Positions 26,821-36,004 of a stretch of DNA of 64,000 bases are shown here, one piece after another; the stretch's first letter is position 1; the number at the start of each line of letters is the position of its first letter. The notes under the pieces are model-generated. The model was not told where the DNA came from, searched no databases, and worked only from the letters and a program-made list of their open reading frames with translations. The position numbers and the translations under genes were made by a program. This DNA is from BAIKAL-G1 sp943370385 (lineage in GTDB: Bacteria; Cyanobacteriota; Cyanobacteriia; PCC-6307; Cyanobiaceae): contig CALRQT020000002.1 in NCBI GenBank assembly GCA_943370385.1, positions 124,001-188,000 of the forward strand, in the 5' to 3' direction.

Positions 26821-26859
26821 AAAGACCTGTCATCGATGGAAAATCGATGACAGGTCTTT
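26821..26859. terminator. Strong bidirectional hairpin terminator
   Basis: A perfect 17-base-pair stem (26821-26837 with 26843-26859) around loop GGAAA, with six A residues on its left side and a short T-run on its right. It lies between the convergent protease gene and the small membrane protein gene, so it can end both transcripts; the U-run is better for the minus strand. Confidence 0.85.
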
Positions 26860-26888
26860 AATTCTTGCCTAGAGGCGATTTGGCCAGT

Positions 26889-27056
26889 TCAGGCCACCGG
26901 CTGCATCAGGCCACCGCCTGGGCTGGAGTCGTCATCGTCGTTGTTTTCTTGGTCACGGCCCATCAGGCCGTAGAGGCCGAGGGCGGCCAGGCACACCAGT
27001 CCAGACACCACGCTGAAACCACCGCTTGCGGACCCCTGCTCAATCAGCTCACCCAC
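26889..27056 (-). CDS. Small single-span membrane protein, unknown
   Basis: From a GTG at 27056 the frame gives 55 residues: MGELIEQGSASGGF, one hydrophobic helix (SVVSGLVCLAALGLYGLMG) and an acidic tail (NDDDDSS). The frame stays open to a GTG at 27140, but the added residues contain a near-duplicate (RYTPDIFRYRS) made by an eight-base repeat, TTCGTTAC, and look like promoter DNA. I do not recognise the family. Its stop lies 30 bases before the hairpin. Confidence 0.55.
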   Translation of the reverse strand: MGELIEQGSASGGFSVVSGLVCLAALGLYGLMGRDQENNDDDDSSPGGGLMQPVA

Positions 27057-27152
27057 GGCGCTGCGGTAACGAAAGATATCCGGAGTGTAACGAAGAATTG
27101 CGCAAGCTGAGAGGGGCTTGGTCGGTGGGCCCGCTGGCACCTTGATCAGGCC

Positions 27153-28364
27153 TTAGCCCAGGCTGATGTCCTCGGGGTTGAAGTGACTCCAGAGGGCCAG
27201 CTTGAGCTCGCTGCTCACCTCGCGGATGCTGAGCGGATCGGCCATCCAGTAGGTCAGCCTGTAGGAGGTTGTGGTGGCGCCGAATTGCTCGATCGTGGCT
27301 TTGGCTGCCGGCTGCACCAACACTCCCTTCTGGGCAGTGGCCACCTCTTCCAGGCGGGCGAGCACCTCGGCGGGGTCGATGCTGCTCGCCACCGTCGCCA
27401 TCAAGAGGCCTCGGCGCATCCGGTCGCTGCCGGTGAAGGTGGCCGTGGTGGAGGTGAAGAAGGTCTGGTTAGGGATCAACAGCTCGGCGTTGTCGCTGCG
27501 GCGCCAGAGCACCGCCGCCCGCAGCCCTAGGCGGCGCACTTCGCAGGCTTCGCCCTCAATGATCAGCACCTCCCCCGGCCGCACCGATCCCTCAAACAGC
27601 AACCACAGACCACTGATGAAGTTGGAGAACACTTCCTTGACGCCAAAGCCCAGGCCCACCGAGAGGCCACCGGCGATGGCGAACAGGCCGGTTTGGTTGA
27701 AGCCCAAGTCGCCGAGGGCCCAGACGATGCCGATGCTGACTAGGAAGTAGCGCAGGATCAATTCCAGGGCGCGGCGGCTGCCTTCGCCCATACCCAGACC
27801 CCTCTGGCAGAGCCAGCCGAGGGCGCTTGCGGGCGGACCCGAGCCGATGGCTAAGACGTAGAGCACCACCAACACCTGGACGAAGTGGCCCAGGTTGATG
27901 ACGGAGCCGAAGAGGCGGCCCAGGGGCAGGCTGGCCAATTGCTGCAGGTTGTCCACCGCATCGAGGCTGATCAGCAGCGTGGCAAGCAGCAGGGCTGGCC
28001 GCAGCAGCCGGCTTGACAGCCGCAGGCGCATCTCTCGATCCAGCCAGCGGTCGAGGAGTTGGTGTTCCAGCAGGTTGAGGGTCAGCCAAGCCGCCTTGAT
28101 CTGGGCCACCAGCAGGACGAGGCCACTCTCCTGGCCCGCCATTGAGAGCAAGGGGATTGTCAGCAGCAGGGCCCCTTCCTCGATCAGGGGGATGGGGGTC
28201 TGCCGGGGGATCCAGCGCGAGAGGCGCGGCCAGTCCCGCCAGCGGGCCCGGGCCAGCCAGCGACCAAGCAGGAGGGCTAGGCCGATCGCCAGGAGCTGCT
28301 TAAGCACATCCGGCCTTTGCAGGAAGCCCAGCCAGCTGATCACCGCCAACAGCAGATCTGCCAT
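27153..28364 (-). CDS. Mechanosensitive channel, MscS family
   Basis: The 403-residue protein has about five predicted membrane helices, then the MscS core: the pore helix and beta domain GGLSVGLGFGVKEVFSNFISGLWLLFEGSVRPGE (in pieces of 20 or fewer: GLGFGVKEVFSNFISG, LLFEGSVRPGE) followed by PNQTFFTSTTATF. MscS channels open on membrane tension to release solutes during hypo-osmotic shock. Its ATG overlaps the TGA of the binding-protein gene (TGATG), so the two are coupled. Downstream end of the mfd operon. Confidence 0.92.
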   Translation of the reverse strand: MADLLLAVISWLGFLQRPDVLKQLLAIGLALLLGRWLARARWRDWPRLSRWIPRQTPIPLIEEGALLLTIPLLSMAGQESGLVLLVAQIKAAWLTLNLLEHQLLDRWLDREMRLRLSSRLLRPALLLATLLISLDAVDNLQQLASLPLGRLFGSVINLGHFVQVLVVLYVLAIGSGPPASALGWLCQRGLGMGEGSRRALELILRYFLVSIGIVWALGDLGFNQTGLFAIAGGLSVGLGFGVKEVFSNFISGLWLLFEGSVRPGEVLIIEGEACEVRRLGLRAAVLWRRSDNAELLIPNQTFFTSTTATFTGSDRMRRGLLMATVASSIDPAEVLARLEEVATAQKGVLVQPAAKATIEQFGATTTSYRLTYWMADPLSIREVSSELKLALWSHFNPEDISLG

Positions 28365-29692
28365 CAGGGTTTCCTGAGGATCTCGATCAGGCGCGAGCTG
28401 GCTTGCTCGGGCCCGATCACATCGACGACCACTTGGGTTAACAGCGCTTCGAGCTCCCTACTGTGATTGTCCAATCGATTAAGGGCCAAGGCTGATTGGG
28501 AAAACAAGGAACTTTGCTGGAATTGTTCCTGGGCATTGATCAGCACCTTCAGCTTGGCGGAGCTGGCAACGGGGGCCGGCGCAAAGCGATTGACAGGCAG
28601 ACTTTGCTCGCTGTTGACAGCTAACGAATGCTGCATCAGCGGGTTTAATTGCAGCAGTCCCAGCTCCATGGCCCGCTGGCGTTGAATTGGGGAGGAATTG
28701 ACGCCGAAGCCAATCACCCGTACCAGGGAGTCGGGCGAGGCCAGGCCATCGGGGCCTGCAGGCAGGCTAGCGACGCCAAGGTTGTCCCCCATCTGGCGCT
28801 TCAACCTTGGTAGATTAAAACTTAAACAACTGGTCCAATCCAATTGGCCATTGCTGAGACCGTTGAGCAAATCTTCGTCGTCATTGAAGAAATTGACATG
28901 GCTCTGTAGTGAGGCTTCCCTTAACCATCTCAGCCAGGTGGTGATGGCAGCTTGATCACTGCTGTCGATCCGTTCACCTCTGCCGGATTGGGTTTCGAGG
29001 CGATGCATCAGGGCCTGGTTGGCCCCGAGGGGGCCGGTAGTCCACCAGATGCTTTTGGGAAAGACGGAGAGGCCAATGCGTTGCCCCGAGGCGGCTAATT
29101 GCAGTAACTCCTCGAGGGTGGCTGGCGGGTTGGGGATACGGGCCCGGTTATAGCAACTGAGTTGGGGTTCTAGGGCAAAAGGTAGGGCCGCCAGCCCGCC
29201 TGGAACCTGCACCCGGGAGAGAATCCAGGGTTGCAAGCTATTTTGCACTTCCGTCGGAACCTGGATCCGGGAAATGAGCCCTTCATTGAGAAGATCGATC
29301 GCCGTTGAGGCGTTGATCACGATCAGGTCGGGGCCCAATCCCCGGCTATTGCGGCGCCGCAACTCGTCTTTGAGTTGCTGGTCTTGGAAGACGATGAAAT
29401 TGAAATTGAGATGGACTCCTGGATGCAAGCGTTTGTAGGCTTTCAGCAGGGGATCCCAGGCGCTGTGAAGACTCTCTTTGCTGAGGGTGGCCGAATCGGG
29501 TGGATCGACATACACGATCAGGGTTTGGCGTTGGAAGGGCCAGGGCATGCCGCAGCCCTGCAAGCCCAGGCCCAAGGCCAGGCCCAGGACCAGCTTGGGC
29601 CAGGCGGCCACCCCGCTCCCCTTGGTTGGCCTGGACCTCTTGCTGAGGGGGTGCCTTTGGGGCGAGCGTTTAAACACGCAGCACCTCGGCAT
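28364..29692 (-). CDS. Extracellular solute-binding lipoprotein, no partner transporter
   Basis: The 442-residue product has a signal sequence with a lipobox (GLGLQGCGMP), so it should be anchored by a lipidated cysteine outside the cytoplasmic membrane. The remainder reads as a type-2 periplasmic binding protein (LIVYVDPPDSATLS, LNFNFIVFQDQQLK, GPDLIVINASTAIDLLNEG). No permease or ATPase lies next to it, so it may serve a transporter elsewhere or act as a sensor. Start 29692 is preferred to 29737; it overlaps the mfd stop by 23 bases. A GTG at 29677 is also possible. Confidence 0.8.
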   Translation of the reverse strand: MPRCCVFKRSPQRHPLSKRSRPTKGSGVAAWPKLVLGLALGLGLQGCGMPWPFQRQTLIVYVDPPDSATLSKESLHSAWDPLLKAYKRLHPGVHLNFNFIVFQDQQLKDELRRRNSRGLGPDLIVINASTAIDLLNEGLISRIQVPTEVQNSLQPWILSRVQVPGGLAALPFALEPQLSCYNRARIPNPPATLEELLQLAASGQRIGLSVFPKSIWWTTGPLGANQALMHRLETQSGRGERIDSSDQAAITTWLRWLREASLQSHVNFFNDDEDLLNGLSNGQLDWTSCLSFNLPRLKRQMGDNLGVASLPAGPDGLASPDSLVRVIGFGVNSSPIQRQRAMELGLLQLNPLMQHSLAVNSEQSLPVNRFAPAPVASSAKLKVLINAQEQFQQSSLFSQSALALNRLDNHSRELEALLTQVVVDVIGPEQASSRLIEILRKP

Positions 29693-32600
29693 TGCGAGCT
29701 TCGAGTTGCTGGCGCCGTTGCTGGTTGCTGAGGCCATCGCTGCCGGGCAGCTGGTCAGCCATCAGCTTGAGCCACTCCATCAGTTGTTCGAGTTGTTTCT
29801 CGATGGGCAACACCCCCAGGCCCCGGGCCAACACCTTGGCGGTGCTGCCGGGGCCGCCCTGGTAAACCAGGCGTCCATGCAGATGTTGGGGTAGGGCCTG
29901 GCGTAGCAGGCGGAAGGCCGGTTCCTCCATTGGTGTTTCCAGGGCAATATTCGGTTTCTCTGGTTTGATCCGGGAGAAGCCGCAGCGCTTAGCTAGTAGT
30001 TTTAGTTGCATCAATTGAAGCAGGCTTTGTACCGGGGCGGGGATAGCGCCGTAGCGATCCACCCAGCCGGCGGCCAGCTCCACCAGGGTCTCCATGCTGT
30101 CGCACTCGGCGGCGGCCCGGTAGGCGGCGATCTTCTCGTCGTTTTCGGTGATCCAATCGCCTGGAATGAAGGCCGTAATGGGTAGGTCGATCTGGGTGTC
30201 ATCAACGGCGGGGATGTCCTGGCCCTGGATTTCGGCCAGGGATTCCTGCAGCATCTCCATATAGAGATCAAAGCCGATCGTTTCCATTTGGCCGCTTTGC
30301 TCCACTCCGAGCAAATTGCCCACCCCGCGAATTTCCATATCGCGCATGGCGAGCTGGTAGCCGGATCCCAGCTGGGCAAATTCCTGGATGGCGCGGAGTC
30401 GCTGGCGGGCCGCCTCTGATAGGGAGGCGTCACCGGGATAGAACAGCCAGGCGTGGGCCTGGATGCCGCTGCGGCCGACCCGGCCGCGCAGTTGATAGAG
30501 CTGGGCTAGGCCGAATTTGTGGGCGTCCTCGATCAAGATGGTGTTCACCCGTGGAATATCGAGGCCGCTTTCCACGATGGTGGTGCAGAGCATCAAATCG
30601 GCTTCGCCCGCATTAAAGGCCACCATGGCGCTTTCCAATTCGCCTTCGGCCATCTGGCCGTGGGCCACCAGCAGGCGCAGGCCGGGCACCATCTGGCGCA
30701 GCTGGCCGGCCACGTCCTCGATGCCTTCAACCCGCGGCACCACATAGAAAATCTGACCGCCGCGATCGAGTTCCTGGCGGATGGCGCTGCGCACCGCCTC
30801 CTCATCGAGGGCGGCCAGGTGGGTTTTGATCGGCCGGCGCAGGGGTGGTGGCGTGGTGATCAGGCTCATTTCGCGCACCCCTGAGAGGCTCATGTAGAGG
30901 GTGCGGGGAATCGGCGTGGCCGAGAGGGTCAGCACGTCCACGTCTTTACGTAGGGCCTTGATCTTTTCCTTCTGATTCACGCCAAAGCGCTGTTCTTCAT
31001 CCACCACCAGTAACCCCAGTTGCTTGAAGTGGGTGCCCTTGCCCAGCAGCTGGTGGGTGCCGACCACCACATCCACGTTGCCTTCGCCTAGGCCGGCCAG
31101 GATTGTTTTGCGCTCGAGTGTGGTGCGGAAGCGGTTGAGCAGGGCCACCTTGAGCGGATAGGGGGCGAAGCGTTCACTGAGGGTGCGCCAATGCTGCTGG
31201 GCGAGCACCGTGGTGGGGGCCAGCAGGGCTACTTGTTTGCCGGCGGTCACCGCCTTGAAGATGGCCCGGATCGCCACTTCCGTTTTGCCGAAGCCCACAT
31301 CGCCGCAGACCAGGCGGTCCATGGGCTGGGAGCGCTCCATGTCCCGCTTGACATCGGCGATCGCCTTGATCTGGTCGGGGGTGGGTTCGTAGGGGAAGGA
31401 GTCTTCGAGTTCGTTTTGCCAGGGGCCATCGGCCGGGAAGGCAAAGCCCGGCGCCTGGTGCCGTTCGGCGTAGAGCTTGACCAGGTCGAGCGCCACCTTG
31501 CGCACCGCCTTTTGGGCCCGCTCTTTCGCCTTGGCCCAGGCCGTGCCGCCCATGCGGTTGAGATCGGGGGGGGCATCGGTGCTGGCCCGATAGCGGCCCA
31601 GGCTGCCGAGCTGGTCGGCGGCCACCCGCAGCAGGCCATCGGCGTACTGCACCACCAGGTAATCGCGGGATTCACCGCTGATCGCCAGTTTTTCCAGCTT
31701 GAGGAAGCGGCCGATGCCGTGGTTGCGGTGCACGACAAAATCGCCGGGCTGCATCTTGCCGGGATCCACCGTGCGGCTAGCCGCCTTACGGCGCCGACGC
31801 ACATAGCCCGTGGCCGTTAACGACTGCTGGCCGAAGAATTCCCGATCGGTGATTAAAACCAGCTTCCAGGCCGGTAGTTGCAGGCCTTCGAGTTCGGCCG
31901 TGCCCCGGGTTTTAAGGGCAACTGGAGTGTTCTGTTCAATCAGCCGGTTGATCGTGGCGAAATCGCCGGGATTGGGCACAAACCGGCTGATGCAGTCGTG
32001 TTCCTCCAGAAGGGCCACCGCCCGCGATGGCTGGGCCGAGAGCAACCACACCCGCGCCTTCTCGGCCTGGAAGCCGCGCACCAGGGCCGCCAACTTGCCA
32101 AAGGCATTGGGATAGGCGGGCACCGAGCGGCTGGCCAGGTCAAAGCTGTTGGGGTGATTGTCGGTTTCGTTGAGTTCGGCGAGGTCGAAGCCGGCAAAGC
32201 TTTCGGCTTGCTCCAGGGCTTCCCGGGGGTTGATGTGGAGCGAGGCCGGCAGCAGGTTGGCGCCAGACGCGCCCGACGGAGTCTCGGTATCCGGGTCCGC
32301 TTCGCCCAGTTCGGCCATCCCATCGCCGTAGTGGGCGCTGGCATGGTCAAACCACTGCTGGCCATGGGCCAGGCAATGGCGCCGTTCATCGATCGCCACC
32401 AGGGTGCTGGCGGGCAGGTAATCGAGCAGGGAGGCCGGCTGGGCGTAGGCCAGCCCCAGCAGGCGCCGCATGCCTTCGGGGGTGCCGCCTTCCAGCAACT
32501 GGTCGAGGGCCTCGGGGCTGAGCAGCTGCTCAAGCCCCGCCGGCATCGACTCCCGCAGGGCATCGGCGATCAAGGGGCCATGGCCGGTGGGGGTGAGGCG

Positions 32601-33269
32601 CACCACCTCAATTGCATCCAGCGAGCGTTGGCTGGCGGGGTCAAATTCCCGTAGCTTTTCGAGCTCTTCGCCAAAAAATTCCAGCCGCACCGGCAGTTCG
32701 GCGCTCACCGGAAAGACATCGACAATGTCGCCGCGGCGGCTCCAGCTGCCCTCTTGTTCGATCGTGGCGACCCGTTCGTAGCCCAGTCGACTGAGGGTCT
32801 GGCCGAGGGCCTCTAAGTTGACGCTGTCGCCCTTGCGCAGGCTGTGGCAGTGGGCCTGGAGGGCTGCTGGCGGCGGCAGGTGCGGTTGCAGGGCCCGCTC
32901 GGTGGCCACGATCGCCAGGCGGCTGGATCCCCCATCAAGGAGCTCGCTCAGCACCTGCAATTGGCCCCAGGTGATTTCGCTAGTGGGGTCGAAGGGTTCA
33001 TAGGGGGAGCCCTCGCTGGTGGGGTAGAGCAGGCTGCTGCTCCAGCCCATGAGCTCCAGTAGCGACGCCCAGCGGCCCGCCTCCTCCAGGGTTGGCACCA
33101 CCACCAGCAGGGGGGCACCGGCGGCCGAGGCCAGGGCACTGCTGACCAGGGCCCGGGCCGCCCGGCCGGCACCACTGAGGCGCAGCCGCTCGGGACGCTT
33201 GCTGCGCTCCAGCACTTCACCGGTGAGGGTCACCTGCTGGAGCTGGCGAACCAGGGCGGTGAGCGGCAT
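29670..33269 (-). CDS. mfd: Transcription-repair coupling factor
   Basis: Mfd removes stalled RNA polymerase at DNA lesions and recruits UvrA. The 1199-residue product has the UvrB-like N-terminal module, the RNA-polymerase-interacting domain with GDFVVHRNHGIGRF, and the RecG-like translocase: Walker A GDVGFGKTEVA, DEEQRFGV, SATPIPRTL, and the C-terminal TRG region. The ATG at 33269 (MPLTALVRQLQQ) matches the usual start; an upstream ATG at 33347 or the frame start at 33446 would add only low-complexity residues. It heads an apparent operon with the lipoprotein and mscS. Confidence 0.97.
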   Translation of the reverse strand: MPLTALVRQLQQVTLTGEVLERSKRPERLRLSGAGRAARALVSSALASAAGAPLLVVVPTLEEAGRWASLLELMGWSSSLLYPTSEGSPYEPFDPTSEITWGQLQVLSELLDGGSSRLAIVATERALQPHLPPPAALQAHCHSLRKGDSVNLEALGQTLSRLGYERVATIEQEGSWSRRGDIVDVFPVSAELPVRLEFFGEELEKLREFDPASQRSLDAIEVVRLTPTGHGPLIADALRESMPAGLEQLLSPEALDQLLEGGTPEGMRRLLGLAYAQPASLLDYLPASTLVAIDERRHCLAHGQQWFDHASAHYGDGMAELGEADPDTETPSGASGANLLPASLHINPREALEQAESFAGFDLAELNETDNHPNSFDLASRSVPAYPNAFGKLAALVRGFQAEKARVWLLSAQPSRAVALLEEHDCISRFVPNPGDFATINRLIEQNTPVALKTRGTAELEGLQLPAWKLVLITDREFFGQQSLTATGYVRRRRKAASRTVDPGKMQPGDFVVHRNHGIGRFLKLEKLAISGESRDYLVVQYADGLLRVAADQLGSLGRYRASTDAPPDLNRMGGTAWAKAKERAQKAVRKVALDLVKLYAERHQAPGFAFPADGPWQNELEDSFPYEPTPDQIKAIADVKRDMERSQPMDRLVCGDVGFGKTEVAIRAIFKAVTAGKQVALLAPTTVLAQQHWRTLSERFAPYPLKVALLNRFRTTLERKTILAGLGEGNVDVVVGTHQLLGKGTHFKQLGLLVVDEEQRFGVNQKEKIKALRKDVDVLTLSATPIPRTLYMSLSGVREMSLITTPPPLRRPIKTHLAALDEEAVRSAIRQELDRGGQIFYVVPRVEGIEDVAGQLRQMVPGLRLLVAHGQMAEGELESAMVAFNAGEADLMLCTTIVESGLDIPRVNTILIEDAHKFGLAQLYQLRGRVGRSGIQAHAWLFYPGDASLSEAARQRLRAIQEFAQLGSGYQLAMRDMEIRGVGNLLGVEQSGQMETIGFDLYMEMLQESLAEIQGQDIPAVDDTQIDLPITAFIPGDWITENDEKIAAYRAAAECDSMETLVELAAGWVDRYGAIPAPVQSLLQLMQLKLLAKRCGFSRIKPEKPNIALETPMEEPAFRLLRQALPQHLHGRLVYQGGPGSTAKVLARGLGVLPIEKQLEQLMEWLKLMADQLPGSDGLSNQQRRQQLEARNAEVLRV

Positions 33270-33533
33270 CGGCGGGGCTGGGGCAGGGGTTGGCTGATCT
33301 TCGCAAGCCAGCTGGCGGGTTGGGTGCCAGGGGCTCTGGTCGGCCATGACCAGGGTGCATGGCACCAACAGGCCATCCCGCCTTGAATCGGCAGGCGTTC
33401 CTATCGATGGGGGCTGGTCAAGGTTCCCTTTCCCTGCTGGGAGCATCGACCTGGCCTAGGCAACCTTGGAGCACCTAAAAGTCTGCCGCTTTAGATTGAT
33501 TGGCTCGTTACAAATCAAGCCTGTTCTGTGTCG

Positions 33534-34349
33534 TTAAAGGCGCCATGGATGGAGCCTGGCCAGTAGTGCGTCCAGGAGCCGATGGGTCTGGCGATAGTCG
33601 CTCAGCCGGTGATTGGCATGGGTTGGGCGATTGGCCTCTCCCACCAGGACTGTGAGGTCATCCTGCCATTGCATAAAGGCATCCTCATCAGAGAGGTCAT
33701 CGCCAAAATAGACACGCCTGGCCCTGCTTCGGTCCGCATTGATGGAATCATCGATCACCTGGATGGCCGACCCTTTGGTCCAGGCCAGGTTCGGGCGGAT
33801 CTCCACAACTTGCTTGGCATCGCAGATCAACAACTGCCGATCTTGCCTGATTGCGCCGGCGCATTCTTCGATCATGGCCAGGAATCCTTGGCGGCGCCAT
33901 TCCGCTAAGTTTCTGTAATGAATGGAAAGGGATAATGTCTTATTCTCTATCCAGGCTCCTGGGAAATGGTGTAGTTTCGCTTGAAGAATTGTTTGCCAGT
34001 GTGCCAGTGTTGTTGCCATGGCGACGGCACCAGAGTGCACAAAGTTGTGGGATGGGGTTGCAATTTCAAGGCCGTGATTGCCCACATAACCCAGGCCAGC
34101 AATGCCAATCCGGGCCTGTAAATCCACAAGCATTCTGCCACTGACGATGGTGATGTGGACCCCTGGTAGGGCCGCTAGTGCCGTCAAGGTGGCGGCCAGT
34201 TCTGGTGCCAATCGGCAGGCCATCGGATCGGCCTGGAGTGGTACTAGCGTCCCGTCGAAATCGCTATAGATGTGTAGGGGATGGTCAGCTTGGCAATGGT
34301 TTAGAAAGGCTTGGCAAGTCAGCACAGGCAGGCTGGAGGCCGCTTTCAT
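33534..34349 (-). CDS. otsB: Trehalose-6-phosphate phosphatase
   Basis: HAD-superfamily phosphatase of 271 residues. Motif I is IYSDFDGTLVPL with the nucleophilic Asp; SGRMLVDL is motif II; VYFGDDLSDEDAF near residue 220 holds the motif IV acidic residues. This matches OtsB, which dephosphorylates trehalose 6-phosphate. Its start overlaps the treS stop by four bases, so it is the last gene of the trehalose operon. GC content is clearly lower than in the mfd gene next to it. Confidence 0.93.
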   Translation of the reverse strand: MKAASSLPVLTCQAFLNHCQADHPLHIYSDFDGTLVPLQADPMACRLAPELAATLTALAALPGVHITIVSGRMLVDLQARIGIAGLGYVGNHGLEIATPSHNFVHSGAVAMATTLAHWQTILQAKLHHFPGAWIENKTLSLSIHYRNLAEWRRQGFLAMIEECAGAIRQDRQLLICDAKQVVEIRPNLAWTKGSAIQVIDDSINADRSRARRVYFGDDLSDEDAFMQWQDDLTVLVGEANRPTHANHRLSDYRQTHRLLDALLARLHPWRL

Positions 34350-36004
34350 GCAGCTCCGACGTCCTGGGGTTGTCGTAATAGGAACCAGAGGGAGGCGTAG
34401 GGGCTCAGGATCATGAAATAGGGTTCGCTTGTGATCGCAGGCAAGCGTTGCATGCCCAGAAGTTGATGCGGTACCAGGTTTTGATAGCGCGATAAATCAA
34501 GATGGGTCGGTTGGGCTAGCTTTGATAGATTATGGATAACCAGGGCTATTTCGCCGCGCCATTCCCTTGTCAAGGCCAGGATGCGGCGATTGCTTGCATT
34601 GGGAAATGCAATCCCACCGCGACTAAAGACCCTGTGGCTGACTCTGGCTTTTAGCATCATTTTGAGCCAATTCAGGAGCGACGCCGGATCCTGTCGTTGT
34701 GATTCAACATTGATGGCTTGATAATGGTAGACAGCGTCAATGTTCACTGGCTGGTAAAGGTGCGAGTTGTCTGCTTGCGAAAAGCCTGCGTTGCGATCGC
34801 TCGACCATTGCATTGGTGTCCTGACGCCATTGCGATCCCCTAGATAGATGTTGTCGCCCATGCCGATTTCGTCGCCGTAGTAAATCACTGGGCTGCCTGG
34901 AAGTGATAGTAGAATGCTGTAGAGCAATTCAATTTGGCGACGATCATTGCCCATGAGCGGGGCTAGTCGTCTGCGAATGCCGCGATTCAAGCGCATTCGC
35001 GGTTCATTCGCAAAGGATTGAACCATGTAATCTCTTTCTGGATCAGATACCATTTCCAGGGTTAGTTCATCATGATTGCGCAAGAATGTGGCCCACTGGC
35101 AGCCGGCTGGAATCGCGGGTAATCGCTCTAGGATGTCGATGATAGGACCCCTATCTTCTTGTTTGACAGACAGATAAATTCTTGGCATCAGTGGGAAATT
35201 AAAGGCCATATGAAATTCATCGCCCTTGCCAAAGTATTCCATTAATTCCTCTGGCCATTGGTTCGCTTCTGCCAGGAGAATGCAGTCTGGGTAGTGATCA
35301 TTAATCAGCTGCCGCATTCGCTGGCAAAAAGCATGGGTTTCGGGCAAATTCTCACACGTTGTTCCTTCCCTTTCGAATAGATAGGGAACGGCATCGACCC
35401 GAAATCCGTCAATGCCCCGCTCTAACCAAAATCTCATATTCGCAAGCATGGCTTCTTGCACCTCGATATTTGCGTAATTGAGATCGGGTTGATGGGCAAA
35501 GAAGCGATGCCAATAAAATTGCTTTGCGGTTGAGCACCAGGCCCAGTTCGAATCTTCAACATCATTGAAAATGATGCGGGCGCCTGCGTATTTTTTGTCG
35601 TTATCCGACCAGACGTAGTAGTTGTAAAAGGGTGACTCGGGACCTTTTTTTGCGTCTTTGAACCAGGCATGTTCAACTGAGGTGTGGCTGACAACCAGGT
35701 CGGTGATAACTTTCAGCTTGCGAGCGTGGGCGGCTGCTGTCAGTTGCTCAAAGTCGCTTACGCTGCCAATTGTTGGATCAATTGCAAGGAAATTAGACAC
35801 ATCATAGCCATCATCTCGCAATGGTGATTCCAAGATGGGCATTAACCATAGGCAGGTCACGCCAAGCTGCTGTAGGTAATCAAGCCTGCTGATCAATCCA
35901 TTGAGGTCGCCAATGCCATCGTTATCGCTGTCCTGAAATCCCCTCACGTAGACCTGGTAGAAAATCGCATCGAGATGCCAGTCGCTTTGCGTGCCTATGG
36001 GCAT
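34346..36004 (-). CDS. treS: Trehalose synthase (maltose alpha-D-glucosyltransferase), GH13
   Basis: TreS isomerises maltose and trehalose. The 552-residue GH13 protein has the catalytic Asp in GIDGFRVDAVPYL, the Glu in LLAEANQWPEE, and the third acid in LRNHDELTLEMV, the last segment being a good TreS marker. Start at 36004 (MPIGTQSDWHLDAIFY) overlaps the otsA stop by ten bases; an upstream ATG at 36061 would overlap further. There is no C-terminal maltokinase fusion. Central gene of the operon. Confidence 0.93.
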   Translation of the reverse strand: MPIGTQSDWHLDAIFYQVYVRGFQDSDNDGIGDLNGLISRLDYLQQLGVTCLWLMPILESPLRDDGYDVSNFLAIDPTIGSVSDFEQLTAAAHARKLKVITDLVVSHTSVEHAWFKDAKKGPESPFYNYYVWSDNDKKYAGARIIFNDVEDSNWAWCSTAKQFYWHRFFAHQPDLNYANIEVQEAMLANMRFWLERGIDGFRVDAVPYLFEREGTTCENLPETHAFCQRMRQLINDHYPDCILLAEANQWPEELMEYFGKGDEFHMAFNFPLMPRIYLSVKQEDRGPIIDILERLPAIPAGCQWATFLRNHDELTLEMVSDPERDYMVQSFANEPRMRLNRGIRRRLAPLMGNDRRQIELLYSILLSLPGSPVIYYGDEIGMGDNIYLGDRNGVRTPMQWSSDRNAGFSQADNSHLYQPVNIDAVYHYQAINVESQRQDPASLLNWLKMMLKARVSHRVFSRGGIAFPNASNRRILALTREWRGEIALVIHNLSKLAQPTHLDLSRYQNLVPHQLLGMQRLPAITSEPYFMILSPYASLWFLLRQPQDVGAA

